NCBI GenBank assembly: GCA_944362965.1
Contig: CALVTR010000003.1
Span: 1-64,000, forward strand
Origin: an uncultured Clostridia bacterium
GTDB lineage: Bacteria; Bacillota; Clostridia; Christensenellales; UBA1242
Direction: 5' to 3'
DNA: 64,000 bases
Shown here: one piece after another, positions 51,575 to 58,643 of the stretch
How positions within the stretch are numbered: the stretch's first letter is position 1
How the letters are laid out: the number at the start of each line of letters is the position of its first letter
The notes under the pieces: model-generated
Database searches by the model: none
Told to the model about the DNA's origin: nothing
The model's input: the letters and a program-made list of their open reading frames with translations, nothing else
Position numbers and translations under genes: made by a program

Positions 51575-51799
51575 TTACATAGGTTGCTTAAAATATAAAA
51601 TAATACTGATGATAATTGTTGGGATAAAACCTATCACCATAGTAACTTCGCCTGCTATCACAAGTGGCATGGAAGGCATACCCTGTCCTATAGCAAATAG
51701 AATAATACCAGCAACTAATACAATTCCAAAAGAAACAAAAATTATAATTAAATTTTTCAAATCATTGCTCTTTTTAGGACTTTTATTTAATCTCTTCAC
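51575..51799 (-). CDS. Small two-helix membrane protein
   Basis: 74 residues: a basic head MKRLNKSPKKSNDLK, then two transmembrane helices (about 16-40 and 46-70) separated by a short GMPSMP turn. The function is unknown. The start codon overlaps the end of the upstream gene by 17 bases, indicating coupled translation. It is last of the small-gene group that follows hflX. Confidence 0.55.
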   Translation of the reverse strand: MKRLNKSPKKSNDLKNLIIIFVSFGIVLVAGIILFAIGQGMPSMPLVIAGEVTMVIGFIPTIIISIILYFKQPM

Positions 51800-52052
51800 C
51801 TTTATTTACTCCAACTTCTTCATATTTTTTATTTCTTGTTACTATTGCATAGTCAATAATACAAAATATACCAATACCTATACTGATTACTCCAACTATA
51901 ATTGAGCCAATTAGTGCCTTTTTAGATAAAACGCATGGCAAAATTGCAACCAATAATCCAAGCACAATAAAACAACCGACAACAAGAAAGTGCGCCCATC
52001 TATAATTGCCAAATGAAATAAAAAGTGATGTTCTTTTTTTATTTTTACTCAT
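51783..52052 (-). CDS. Small membrane protein, uncharacterised
   Basis: 89 residues from ATG 52050-52052 (MSKNKKRTSLFISFGNYRW). Two long hydrophobic segments (about 22-44 and 50-72) and a charged C-terminus (TRNKKYEEVGVNKGEEIK). An AGGAG lies about 14 bases upstream, farther than usual; a longer frame from 52142 would overlap the preceding gene and is not preferred. It is the middle gene of the three small genes after hflX. Confidence 0.55.
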   Translation of the reverse strand: MSKNKKRTSLFISFGNYRWAHFLVVGCFIVLGLLVAILPCVLSKKALIGSIIVGVISIGIGIFCIIDYAIVTRNKKYEEVGVNKGEEIK

Positions 52053-52071
52053 AGTTACGTTTAATTCTCCT

Positions 52072-52392
52072 TTATATATGAGCTTGCAAAATTTGAAGCA
52101 CAAGTAAAGACAATAAACAATAATACTTCGATTTAGTATCATTAGAATTAGAGAATATATTTAGTAAAATCCTTTCATATCTGCCATCAAAAATAAAATT
52201 TTTATCTTCATTCCAAGAATCTTTTTCTGTTTCTATATTGTAACCTTTTTCTAAATTATAAATTTGATTTAAAAGTTCTTCATGACACAACATTAAATCA
52301 GGTCCTTCAATGTTTTCAAGTTTTATAAAGGAAGGAACTAAAATTTCTTTAAAACAATTTAAAATCCTTTTTTCGTTTTTATTAAGTTTCAT
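52072..52392 (-). CDS. Hypothetical helical protein downstream of hflX
   Basis: 106 residues, no signal peptide or membrane segment, no recognised family. It is helical and charged at the start (MKLNKNEKRILNCFKEILVPSFIKLENIEGPDLMLCHEELLNQIYNLEKGYN), with a final Leu-rich helix (YYCLLSLLVLQILQAHI). It starts 12 bases after the hflX stop behind AAAGG, so it is in the hflX operon. Confidence 0.55.
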   Translation of the reverse strand: MKLNKNEKRILNCFKEILVPSFIKLENIEGPDLMLCHEELLNQIYNLEKGYNIETEKDSWNEDKNFIFDGRYERILLNIFSNSNDTKSKYYCLLSLLVLQILQAHI

Positions 52393-52404
52393 ATTTTATA
52401 ACCT

Positions 52405-53514
52405 TTACTTATTAAACAGATTTTGACTGATTTTGCTAAGCAAGATGTCTATTCCACGTCTTGTTTTTGTGGACACGAGAACTTCGTTGTCTTGTATCAA
52501 AAGCGGTTTTGTTAAAAGGTCGGCTTTATTATATACAACAATTCTATTTTTTGTAGCACCAAGTTTGTCTAGAAGCTGATTTGTCACACGCATATTGGCT
52601 TGATACTCCTTCTCGCCATTTTCTTCATTCATTAAAGATATATCAACAACGTGAAGTAAAAGGTCTGCGTCAACGGCTTCTTCAAGAGTTGAAGAAAAGG
52701 CATCTACAAGCTGGTGTGGAAGGTCGCTGATAAAGCCAACGGTATCTGTTATCACCGCATAATTGCCATCAAGATAGAGCCTTCTTGTTGTGGTGTCTAA
52801 GGTTGCAAAGTAGCGGTCATCTGCATAGATTTCTTCTTTCACTAGCAAGTTTAAAAGGCTTGATTTGCCTGCATTGGTATAGCCGACAAGAGCTATCTTA
52901 GGCACGCTTGATGAAAGACGCTCTTTTCTTGTGGACTGTCTTTGCTTTTTTATCTTTTCAATTTGACTTCTAAGCCCTTCCATCTCTTTTTCAAGCACAC
53001 GTCTGTTGAGTTCTAGTTTAGTTTCACCCGGCCCACGCATACCAACGCCGCCGCTACCAAAACGTCCGCTTGTGCCTTGTATATCTGCAAGTCTTGGCAA
53101 AATATAAAGGTCTTGTGCAAGTTTGACTTGAAGTTTTGCCTCCCTTGATTTTGCCCTACTTGCAAATATATCAATGATAAGCCCAATTCTATCAAGCACT
53201 TTAACCCCAAATTCTTTTGAAAGATTTTTCATTTGAGAGCCACTTAGTGCGTAGTCCACGATTACAACGTCTATAATCTCTTCACAATTATTTATGTAGT
53301 CTTTAATCTCTTTAACCTTTCCACTGCCAAGCACTGTTGCTTTGTTAAAGTCTTTGATTATTTGATAGAAGTCTTTTACAACATTTAAGCCTGCAGAAAT
53401 AGAAAGGCGAGTTATCTCGTCAATTTTTCGCTTTAATGCGTCACCTTTTTTAGTGCAAACAGCAACTACAATTGCATTTTCTTGTTCTTTTTGTGTGGAT
53501 ACTGTCTTTGTCAT
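52405..53514 (-). CDS. hflX: GTPase HflX, ribosome rescue/splitting factor
   Basis: 369 residues. HflX binds the 50S subunit and splits stalled or hibernating ribosomes, often under heat stress. The N-terminal HflX domain ends with the glycine-rich loop GRFGSGGVGMRGPGETKLE, a coiled linker of Lys and Arg follows, then the G domain: G1 GYTNAGKSS, G3 DTVGF, G4 NKAD. The C-terminal tail is short. The ATG comes six bases after TATAAT with no ribosome site, predicting a leaderless mRNA. It heads an operon with three small genes. Confidence 0.95.
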   Translation of the reverse strand: MTKTVSTQKEQENAIVVAVCTKKGDALKRKIDEITRLSISAGLNVVKDFYQIIKDFNKATVLGSGKVKEIKDYINNCEEIIDVVIVDYALSGSQMKNLSKEFGVKVLDRIGLIIDIFASRAKSREAKLQVKLAQDLYILPRLADIQGTSGRFGSGGVGMRGPGETKLELNRRVLEKEMEGLRSQIEKIKKQRQSTRKERLSSSVPKIALVGYTNAGKSSLLNLLVKEEIYADDRYFATLDTTTRRLYLDGNYAVITDTVGFISDLPHQLVDAFSSTLEEAVDADLLLHVVDISLMNEENGEKEYQANMRVTNQLLDKLGATKNRIVVYNKADLLTKPLLIQDNEVLVSTKTRRGIDILLSKISQNLFNK

Positions 53515-53520
53515 GTAATT

Positions 53521-53548
53521 ATTATATCAAATTAAGTTTATTTTGCAA
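53521..53548 (-). promoter_or_regulatory. Leaderless promoter of hflX
   Basis: On the minus strand TTGCAA (53548-53543), 16 bp, TATAAT (53526-53521), then AATTAC and the ATG at 53514. Confidence 0.75.
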
Positions 53549-53591
53549 ATTAAAAATAGGATTATTGCATGTAAGGTTTAAGATGAGATAT

Positions 53592-53722
53592 AAAGACAGA
53601 CAGGCAATATGGGCAATCGGAAGTGCGAGCTTTTAAGCTCGCAAAAGAAAGCAGAAGCTTTCTTTAAAATTTTTAAGAATTTAAAAATTTACTTCCGATT
53701 GCCTGTTTGCCTGTCTGTCTTT
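53592..53722. repeat. Nested palindrome C: long outer stem enclosing three hairpins
   Basis: The outer stem has two perfect parts: AAAGACAGACAGGCAA (53592-53607) with TTGCCTGTCTGTCTTT (53707-53722), and GGCAATCGGAAGT (53612-53624) with ACTTCCGATTGCC (53691-53703), 29 bp with one small internal loop. Inside are hairpin 1, GCGAGCTT/AAGCTCGC (53625-53642); hairpin 2, AAAGAAAGC/GCTTTCTTT (53644-53665); and hairpin 3, AAATTTTTAA/TTAAAAATTT (53667-53690). Only two junction bases are unpaired. It lies between the hflX start and the downstream end of a lipoprotein gene; a 98-codon frame across it is not credible. Confidence 0.85.
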
Positions 53723-53772
53723 GCTTTTCTTATTTTCTTTTTAAAACATGCCATCAACTTTATTAAAATAAA

Positions 53773-54432
53773 TTACCCTACAAGGACTTCCCCGTTATTT
53801 ACATTTATAACAACATTTACAACTTCATTATTCTGCCCAACTATAGAGAAATACCAGAATAAATCATCAAAGTTATCATTCTGCTCGGTTAAAATCTTAA
53901 GATAGCACTCTCCTTTAAAATTGTCTGATTCGTAAAAGTCATCAAGCCTTTCACCTAAACTTTCTTTTGCTATCTCTAGTGCCTGAGACCAAGAAACAGT
54001 GAAATTATCACTTACATTGTTAAATGTGATTGTATAATCTTGATAGGTCACGCTTACTTCATCGTTCTCACCAAGTGCATAGCCAAGATCTGCCATATAC
54101 TGATGATTTACAGGATTAAGATACATAACAAATTCTTGAACTTCACCATTTATGGAAAGCTGAGTTGTTATCTCTTCATCTTCAAGTTGCTGATTAAAAT
54201 TTATAACAAAGAGCGAGAAATCGCATAGTGGCTCATGAACGCCATCTATAATATAAGGTTCTTCTCTTTGCCCAACGCTGATAGACGCATTGACCACCCC
54301 ACTTTGGTCGCTTCCTTGATAATAGGTCTTTGTTATCTCACTTATATTGTCTTCTAGCTCATTTGCTCCCCCGCAGCCAACTAGCATAAGTGGACATATT
54401 AGCACAAGAGAAAATAAAAATAATTTCTTCAT
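53773..54432 (-). CDS. Lipoprotein with a C-terminal PepSY-like segment
   Basis: 219 residues with the lipobox L-V-G-C20, so it is membrane-tethered. A beta-rich central part is followed by WSQALEIAKESLGERLDDFY and YFSIVGQNNEVVNVVINVNNGEVL, which resembles PepSY-type domains (a helix, then strands ending in a N-G-E-V turn). Function unknown; PepSY lipoproteins can inhibit proteases or bind cations. The ribosome site is AAGGAGC. It is monocistronic and divergent from the aldolase gene. Confidence 0.6.
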   Translation of the reverse strand: MKKLFLFSLVLICPLMLVGCGGANELEDNISEITKTYYQGSDQSGVVNASISVGQREEPYIIDGVHEPLCDFSLFVINFNQQLEDEEITTQLSINGEVQEFVMYLNPVNHQYMADLGYALGENDEVSVTYQDYTITFNNVSDNFTVSWSQALEIAKESLGERLDDFYESDNFKGECYLKILTEQNDNFDDLFWYFSIVGQNNEVVNVVINVNNGEVLVG

Positions 54433-54457
54433 AATTGCTCCTTGCTATATCATTATG

Positions 54458-54486
54458 TTGGCTTTTTTAAAAAAATGTGTTAAAAT
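54458..54486 (+). promoter_or_regulatory. Promoter of the class II aldolase gene
   Basis: TTGGCT (54458-54463), 17 bp, TAAAAT (54481-54486). The predicted start near 54493 coincides with AAGGTGG, leaving a leader of about 11 nt before ATG 54504. Confidence 0.7.
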
Positions 54487-54503
54487 TGCATTAAGGTGGT
54501 ATC

Positions 54504-55421
54504 ATGTTTAATCTTAAATATTACATAGACAAAGCATTAAAAGAACATTTTGCACTAGGTGCAATGAATTTTAACAATATGGAGACGCTTCAAGGCATTA
54601 TGCAGGCATGCGTCAATACAAAGTCTCCTGCAATAATTTCTGTAAGTGAAGGTGCGCTATCATATATGGGCGAAGATTTTGCGGTTGGGCTTGCAAAAAT
54701 TTGCAAAGAAAAATACCCTTATCTATTTTTACACCTTGATCACGGAAAAAGTTTTGAAGTATGCAAAAAAGCCGTTGACTTGGGTTTTGACAGCGTTATG
54801 ATTGACGGAAGTAGTTTACCTTATGAAGAAAATATTGCCCTTACAAAAAAGGTATGCGAGTATGCACATAAGTTTGATATCTTAGTTGAAGGCGAACTTG
54901 GGCAAATTAAAGGAATTGAAGATAACGTTTCAAGTGTTAATCAGCACTACACTGACCCTTATAAAGCAAAGGAATTTGTTGAAAGAACTGGAGTTGATAC
55001 CCTTGCCATTGCAATAGGAACAAGTCATGGTGCATACAAGTATAGCGGCGAGCAAACTTTGCGTTTTGATATTCTTGAAGAAATTGAAAAATTGCTCCCT
55101 AACTTTCCACTTGTTTTACATGGGGCTTCAACTGTGGATGAAAGCCTTGTGAGCACTATTAATACTTATGGTGGAGATATTTCAAGGGCTGTAGGAATAC
55201 CGAAAGAACTTTTACAAAAGGCTGTTAGAGAACACAATGTTATAAAAATTAACACTGACACTGATATTAGGCTTGCAATGACATCACAGGTAAGGCAAGT
55301 TTTGATGCAAAATCCTAAGGAATTTGACCCTAGAAAATATCTTAAACCTGGAAGAGAAAAAATTACCGAAATTATAACGGACAAAATTAACAATATCTTC
55401 TTTTCAAATAATAAGATTTGA
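54504..55421 (+). CDS. fba: Fructose-bisphosphate aldolase, class II
   Basis: 305 residues. Cleaves fructose 1,6-bisphosphate into dihydroxyacetone phosphate and glyceraldehyde 3-phosphate using zinc. D79-H80 (LHLDHGKS), H175 (GTSHGAYK) and H206 (LHGAS) fit the catalytic Asp and the three zinc ligands; E131 in EGELG is also conserved. The C-terminal NTDTDIRLAMTSQVRQ matches the phosphate-binding segment of the family, and the length is normal. Tagatose- or ketose-bisphosphate aldolases share this fold, so substrate range is inferred. It has its own promoter and terminator. Confidence 0.92.
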   Translation: MFNLKYYIDKALKEHFALGAMNFNNMETLQGIMQACVNTKSPAIISVSEGALSYMGEDFAVGLAKICKEKYPYLFLHLDHGKSFEVCKKAVDLGFDSVMIDGSSLPYEENIALTKKVCEYAHKFDILVEGELGQIKGIEDNVSSVNQHYTDPYKAKEFVERTGVDTLAIAIGTSHGAYKYSGEQTLRFDILEEIEKLLPNFPLVLHGASTVDESLVSTINTYGGDISRAVGIPKELLQKAVREHNVIKINTDTDIRLAMTSQVRQVLMQNPKEFDPRKYLKPGREKITEIITDKINNIFFSNNKI

Positions 55422-55435
55422 ACATTTTAAAACAG

Positions 55436-55469
55436 TAAAAAGTGCCTATAGATTAAGGCACTTTTTTTA
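55436..55469 (+). terminator. Intrinsic terminator of the aldolase gene
   Basis: AAAAAGTGCCT, loop of 8, AGGCACTTTTTTT, 15 bases after the stop. Confidence 0.92.
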
Positions 55470-55493
55470 TTCTCATTATTGTTTTATTGTTTT

Positions 55494-55760
55494 TTATTCT
55501 CTTTCTTGTTCTTCGAGTTCTTGATATTTCCGTTTTGTCGCCTGTCCGCCGCGTATATGCTTATCTGCAAAGTTCTCATCTAAGACGGTTTTTGTCTGCT
55601 CATACAGGTGATAATCTAAATTTTTTAATTTTATAGAAACATCATGGTGTATTGTGCTTTTGCTGTAGCCATAAATCTTGGCTGTTTTTCTTATGGTGTC
55701 GTGCGTCTTTAATATATGATTGGCAACGCTGTAAATACGCTCAACTAAATCTTCTTTCAT
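55494..55760 (-). CDS. spoIIID: Sporulation transcription regulator SpoIIID
   Basis: 88 residues, the family length. A helix-turn-helix (TIRKTAKIYGYSKSTIHHDVS, about 21-41) and a basic C-terminal helix (HIRGGQATKRKYQ) match SpoIIID, the mother-cell DNA-binding regulator that acts with sigma-E. The ribosome site is GGAGG. It is strong evidence that the organism belongs to an endospore-forming lineage. It lies next to acpP and a SpoIIQ-like M23 protein. Confidence 0.93.
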   Translation of the reverse strand: MKEDLVERIYSVANHILKTHDTIRKTAKIYGYSKSTIHHDVSIKLKNLDYHLYEQTKTVLDENFADKHIRGGQATKRKYQELEEQERE

Positions 55761-55773
55761 TTAGCCCTCCACT

Positions 55774-55782
55774 ATTTGTATG
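55774..55782 (-). promoter_or_regulatory. Sigma-E-like -10 element upstream of spoIIID
   Basis: Minus strand CATACAAAT, close to the CATACA-type -10 of sigma-E/sigma-K promoters, 14 bases before the start codon. No convincing -35 partner 14-15 bp upstream was found, so this is tentative. Confidence 0.3.
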
Positions 55783-55833
55783 CTATGAAAGAAGATTGTG
55801 ATTTATGTCAAATTTTGTAGAATTTTGCAAAAT

Positions 55834-55866
55834 AAAAAAGACCTATCTCATTTTAGGTCTTTTTAT
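55834..55866 (-). terminator. Intrinsic terminator of acpP
   Basis: AAAAAGACCTA with TAGGTCTTTTT around an 8-nt loop, T runs on both strands. For the minus strand it follows acpP by about 50 bases. Confidence 0.85.
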
Positions 55867-55916
55867 ACAATGCTTTATAATTCAATTTGGCTACACCAAA
55901 AAACAAGAAATATTAT

Positions 55917-56159
55917 TTACTTGTTATTTTTTGTATATTCATCTATCACTTTGACAATTTGCGGTATTGTTTTAAGTTCTTCAAGCTTTTCATCTGGAAT
56001 AGAAACCTTAAATTCATCTTCAAATGTCATTAAAAGCTCTACAATATCAAGCGAGTCAGCCCCTAAATCTTCCACAACGTTTGCATCATCTGCAATATCG
56101 TCTGTTGAAATACATAATTGTTCAGCGATTATTTTCTTCACTTTATCAATAGTGTTCAT
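55917..56159 (-). CDS. acpP: Acyl carrier protein
   Basis: 80 residues. S36 in the G-A-D-S-L-D motif takes the phosphopantetheine arm that carries growing acyl chains in fatty acid synthesis. The protein is very acidic with the four-helix pattern of ACP, ending TIPQIVKVIDEYTK. The ribosome site is GGAGG. It stands alone, between spoIIID and the M23 gene, rather than in a fab operon. Confidence 0.95.
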   Translation of the reverse strand: MNTIDKVKKIIAEQLCISTDDIADDANVVEDLGADSLDIVELLMTFEDEFKVSIPDEKLEELKTIPQIVKVIDEYTKNNK

Positions 56160-56208
56160 AAATAAACCTCCAAATGCATTATAACATATTTAAAAATAAT
56201 CACAAAAT

Positions 56209-56243
56209 AAAATGCGATAATTTATAAAATTTTATCGCATTTT
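56209..56243 (-). terminator. Intrinsic terminator of the M23 protein gene
   Basis: AAAATGCGATAA (56209-56220) with TTATCGCATTTT (56232-56243); the minus strand continues ATTTTG. It ends transcription 62 bases after the M23 stop. Confidence 0.85.
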
Positions 56244-56304
56244 AAAATTTTTGTTTTCTGACTTGTATTCGCCTTTATTTATAAGGACTATAGCCATTTT
56301 TTGA

Positions 56305-56868
56305 TTATTTTGCTTGCAAACTTAGATAATCGTTAGGATCTACATAGTCATCATTTAATAATAAAGTGAAATGAAGATGCGAACCTAAATCAAGTTCACC
56401 AGAAGCACTTTCACTTGCAGAGCCAATTTTATCACCAGCTGAAATGCTATCGCCTTCCTCCACATCTAAAGTTTCAGCAAGAGATGAATAGATAGAAGCA
56501 AAGCCGTCAGAGTGATTGATAGTGACTGTGTAGCCATTGATATAGTCATAGTCAACACTTGCCACTGTGCCATCGAGAACGGCATACACGTCGCTGTTTT
56601 CTGATGTTAAATCAACAGCAAGGTGTGCTTCCCATTGATTTAAAGTTGCATTCTCTTGAAGTTCTGTGTCAGAGAAATCTTTAACAACTGTGGCGTTCTC
56701 CATAGGCAATGTGAAGTTTAGAGTTGTTCCACCTGTTGGCGTGCTTCCATTGAGCGCTGCAATAAGTGTGAAAGTAAGTGCAACTGCAAAGACAACAACA
56801 CCGACTGCTACATACACCCCATACTTCTTTAAAAATTCAACAAATTTATTTTCTTTTCCGATTTCCAT
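56305..56868 (-). CDS. M23-family (LytM) membrane protein, SpoIIQ-like
   Basis: 187 residues: one transmembrane helix (about 17-40) then an extracytoplasmic LytM domain. The zinc-site residues of active M23 endopeptidases are present: H82-x3-D86 (HLAVD) and H164-L-H166. The small size, membrane anchor and position one gene away from spoIIID match SpoIIQ, the forespore half of the SpoIIQ-SpoIIIAH channel; clostridial SpoIIQ retains catalytic residues whereas the Bacillus protein lost some. The family (M23) is certain; the SpoIIQ assignment is inferred from context. The ribosome site is GGAGGT. Confidence 0.75.
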   Translation of the reverse strand: MEIGKENKFVEFLKKYGVYVAVGVVVFAVALTFTLIAALNGSTPTGGTTLNFTLPMENATVVKDFSDTELQENATLNQWEAHLAVDLTSENSDVYAVLDGTVASVDYDYINGYTVTINHSDGFASIYSSLAETLDVEEGDSISAGDKIGSASESASGELDLGSHLHFTLLLNDDYVDPNDYLSLQAK

Positions 56869-56934
56869 ATTACCTCCTACACCATTTATTGACTAAAAAA
56901 TTTGATTTATACACTAATTTTGAATTTTTTATTT

Positions 56935-57393
56935 TTAATATCCTGTCACAATAAGTGGTAACCCTAGTATCCATGAGCTATCGGTTTTAACTAGTTGGAA
57001 ATTCACCTTTTTGCCTGATACATAGCGAAAATCGTTGTAGCCCGCGTAGTAGCCATAATAGACATCGTAACTTCCAACAGCTTCGCCTTGATAGATATAG
57101 TCAAAATGTGAAGTGAAATCCTTAAGTTTTTTATCTAATTGATAGTAGAAAACATAGCCCTCAACATCATTTTTATCAATGTTTTCAAGTATCACCCTAT
57201 TTTCTTCGGTGTTTTCAAAATCATAATAATACTGCTCACCGTTTTGCACCTGCACAGTTAAATCATTATATGGTTTTGCCGAAACTATAACTACATGAGA
57301 AAAGTCACGAAATGGTGAAAAATCATCGGTTTTAAAGTATCTAATTGAAATAAGCAAAATAGCTATAACAAAAAAGGCAATCAATTTTTTCAT
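56935..57393 (-). CDS. Exported protein, possibly YwmB-related
   Basis: 152 residues beginning with a signal-like helix MKKLIAFFVIAILLISIRYF. The body is Tyr and Asp-rich (YYYDFENTEENR, YDVYYGYYAGYNDF) and ends GKKVNFQLVKTDSSWILGLPLIVTGY; the G-x-P-x-I-x-x-x-Y end and position upstream of a SpoIIQ-like gene recall the YwmB family, which precedes spoIID and spoIIQ in Bacillus. The similarity is short and uncertain. The start codon lies in the loop of a terminator hairpin (57370-57414) and the nearest ribosome-like AAAGG is about 14 bases upstream. Confidence 0.4.
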   Translation of the reverse strand: MKKLIAFFVIAILLISIRYFKTDDFSPFRDFSHVVIVSAKPYNDLTVQVQNGEQYYYDFENTEENRVILENIDKNDVEGYVFYYQLDKKLKDFTSHFDYIYQGEAVGSYDVYYGYYAGYNDFRYVSGKKVNFQLVKTDSSWILGLPLIVTGY

Positions 57394-57414
57394 GAAATAA
57401 TGATTGCCTTTTTT
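57370..57414 (-). terminator. Terminator hairpin enclosing the start codon of the next gene
   Basis: AAAAAAGGCAATCA (57370-57383) with TGATTGCCTTTTTT (57401-57414), a perfect 14-bp stem; the 17-nt loop contains the ATG (57393-57391) of the exported-protein gene. T runs follow in both directions. It is 59 bases after the stop of the 57473 gene and so probably ends it. Confidence 0.75.
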
Positions 57415-57472
57415 ATATTAATTACACATATTAAATTGTCGGATTTATAAATAAATTTGAAAATTCCTTATT

Positions 57473-58009
57473 TTAAAGCACCATAAATGCAAAACAAACT
57501 ATAGCACCAACAAGACACACCACAGACAAAGCTGACAATAGGATTGTTCTATACTTTTCATTAAGTTTTTCAACGCTTAACTCTTTCTTTGGTTTTTCTT
57601 TCTTTGTCTTTTTGGGCTTTTTGTTTTCTATAGCTACAGCGGGTTGGGCAATGTTTGATTCAGTATCCCTGCTTCCGTCAGCCGGTTCTATCAGAGCCTC
57701 ATCATTTATATCTGAATCTGCGGCTTCAATTTGCTTCTCTTCTGTATGCTCTTCTAGCTTAGGTTCTGTTTGTTCTTCAGCTATAACAGCACTTTGAGAT
57801 GATTGAAGTGTTTTTTCGTTTGTTTCTGTTGGTGTTGAAGCTGCTGCGTTTTCAACAACCTTTTCTTCTAAGTTTTTTGTTTCTTTAGTCTCATTAGCGT
57901 TCTCTTCTGTAGTTTTCTTTATAACAGGTTTCTGTGGTGGTTGTCTGACAATATTAGGCTTCTGTGGAATTGGACGTCTTGGTGGAACTGATGGAATTTT
58001 CTTATCCAT
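57473..58009 (-). CDS. Pro/Glu-rich tail-anchored protein
   Basis: 178 residues. A basic Pro-rich head (VPPRRPIPQKPNIVRQPPQKP), then ~100 low-complexity Glu, Thr, Asn and Ala residues, a Lys-rich patch KKPKKTKKEKPKK and a single C-terminal transmembrane helix (about 153-176). This predicts an intrinsically disordered cytoplasmic region with a tail anchor. No family is recognised; the low-complexity part would mislead similarity searches. The ribosome site is AAGGAG. Confidence 0.6.
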   Translation of the reverse strand: MDKKIPSVPPRRPIPQKPNIVRQPPQKPVIKKTTEENANETKETKNLEEKVVENAAASTPTETNEKTLQSSQSAVIAEEQTEPKLEEHTEEKQIEAADSDINDEALIEPADGSRDTESNIAQPAVAIENKKPKKTKKEKPKKELSVEKLNEKYRTILLSALSVVCLVGAIVCFAFMVL

Positions 58010-58063
58010 AATTTTCTCCTTATTTTATCTATAGATAAATTTTAAAACCTTTTTAGTTTTTTG

Positions 58064-58621
58064 TCAAACATTTTCAAGTGGATTTATTCCCCATATACTC
58101 TCAACATCTAAAGATTGTGACAAACTTTCAAAAACTATTGATAAAATATACTTATTATGTCCTGAAAATGTGCTTTCCTGCCCTATAATAACATAAGAGC
58201 ATAGTGCAGCCTTTGCGTCAACACTTAAAAGGTCATTGAAATAATAATAACCATCATCTTCATTATATGTCCAGTTTATAGTTTCAACTATGTCCATATC
58301 TTGAGTCACATTGTCACCATTATAAACATAGACCTTTGCCCTAACATACAAAGCATCACTATCATCGCCATTTGTTACACTAACAATTTGTGGCAACCTT
58401 TCACCAGGCAAAAAGGAGCCGTCAAAAGTTAGTGATATAGATTGCGCTTGATTTTTCTTGATGGATGTTGAGATAGTCTTGCCAAGTTCCAAGTCCGTCG
58501 TGTAGGATAGGTCATTTTTAAAAAACCACCCTGACACGCCAAGATAAATAGCTATGCCAAGAAGCACAAGAAAAGCGAAACACGTGAAAATCCAACCAAA
58601 ATTTGACTTATTTATTTTCAT
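58064..58621 (-). CDS. TasA/CalY-like exported beta-sandwich protein
   Basis: 185 residues from ATG 58619-58621, 22 bases after the stop of the membrane protein gene; a GTG at 58699 would overlap that gene. A signal/anchor helix (about 10-34) is followed by a beta-rich domain with SLTFDGSFLPGERLPQIVSVTNGDDSDALYVRAKV and W-x-x-x-x-DDGYYYFNDLL, which recalls the P-G-x-x-V-x-N-x-G / YVR-K / DG-YYY pattern of SipW-dependent TasA/CalY-like matrix proteins. No SipW-type peptidase gene is adjacent. No clear ribosome site is present, so translation is probably coupled. Family assignment is by eye. Confidence 0.5.
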   Translation of the reverse strand: MKINKSNFGWIFTCFAFLVLLGIAIYLGVSGWFFKNDLSYTTDLELGKTISTSIKKNQAQSISLTFDGSFLPGERLPQIVSVTNGDDSDALYVRAKVYVYNGDNVTQDMDIVETINWTYNEDDGYYYFNDLLSVDAKAALCSYVIIGQESTFSGHNKYILSIVFESLSQSLDVESIWGINPLENV

Positions 58622-58643
58622 AATAGTATTTTGGTTGTTTATT

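Noticed and set aside
51513..51905. 130-codon plus-strand frame over the small membrane protein genes
   Set aside because: The minus-strand genes there have overlapping starts typical of operons; the plus frame is Ile/Tyr-rich complement.
53609..53905. 98-codon plus-strand frame spanning palindrome C
   Set aside because: It runs through the hairpins and into the lipoprotein gene on the other strand; no ribosome site.
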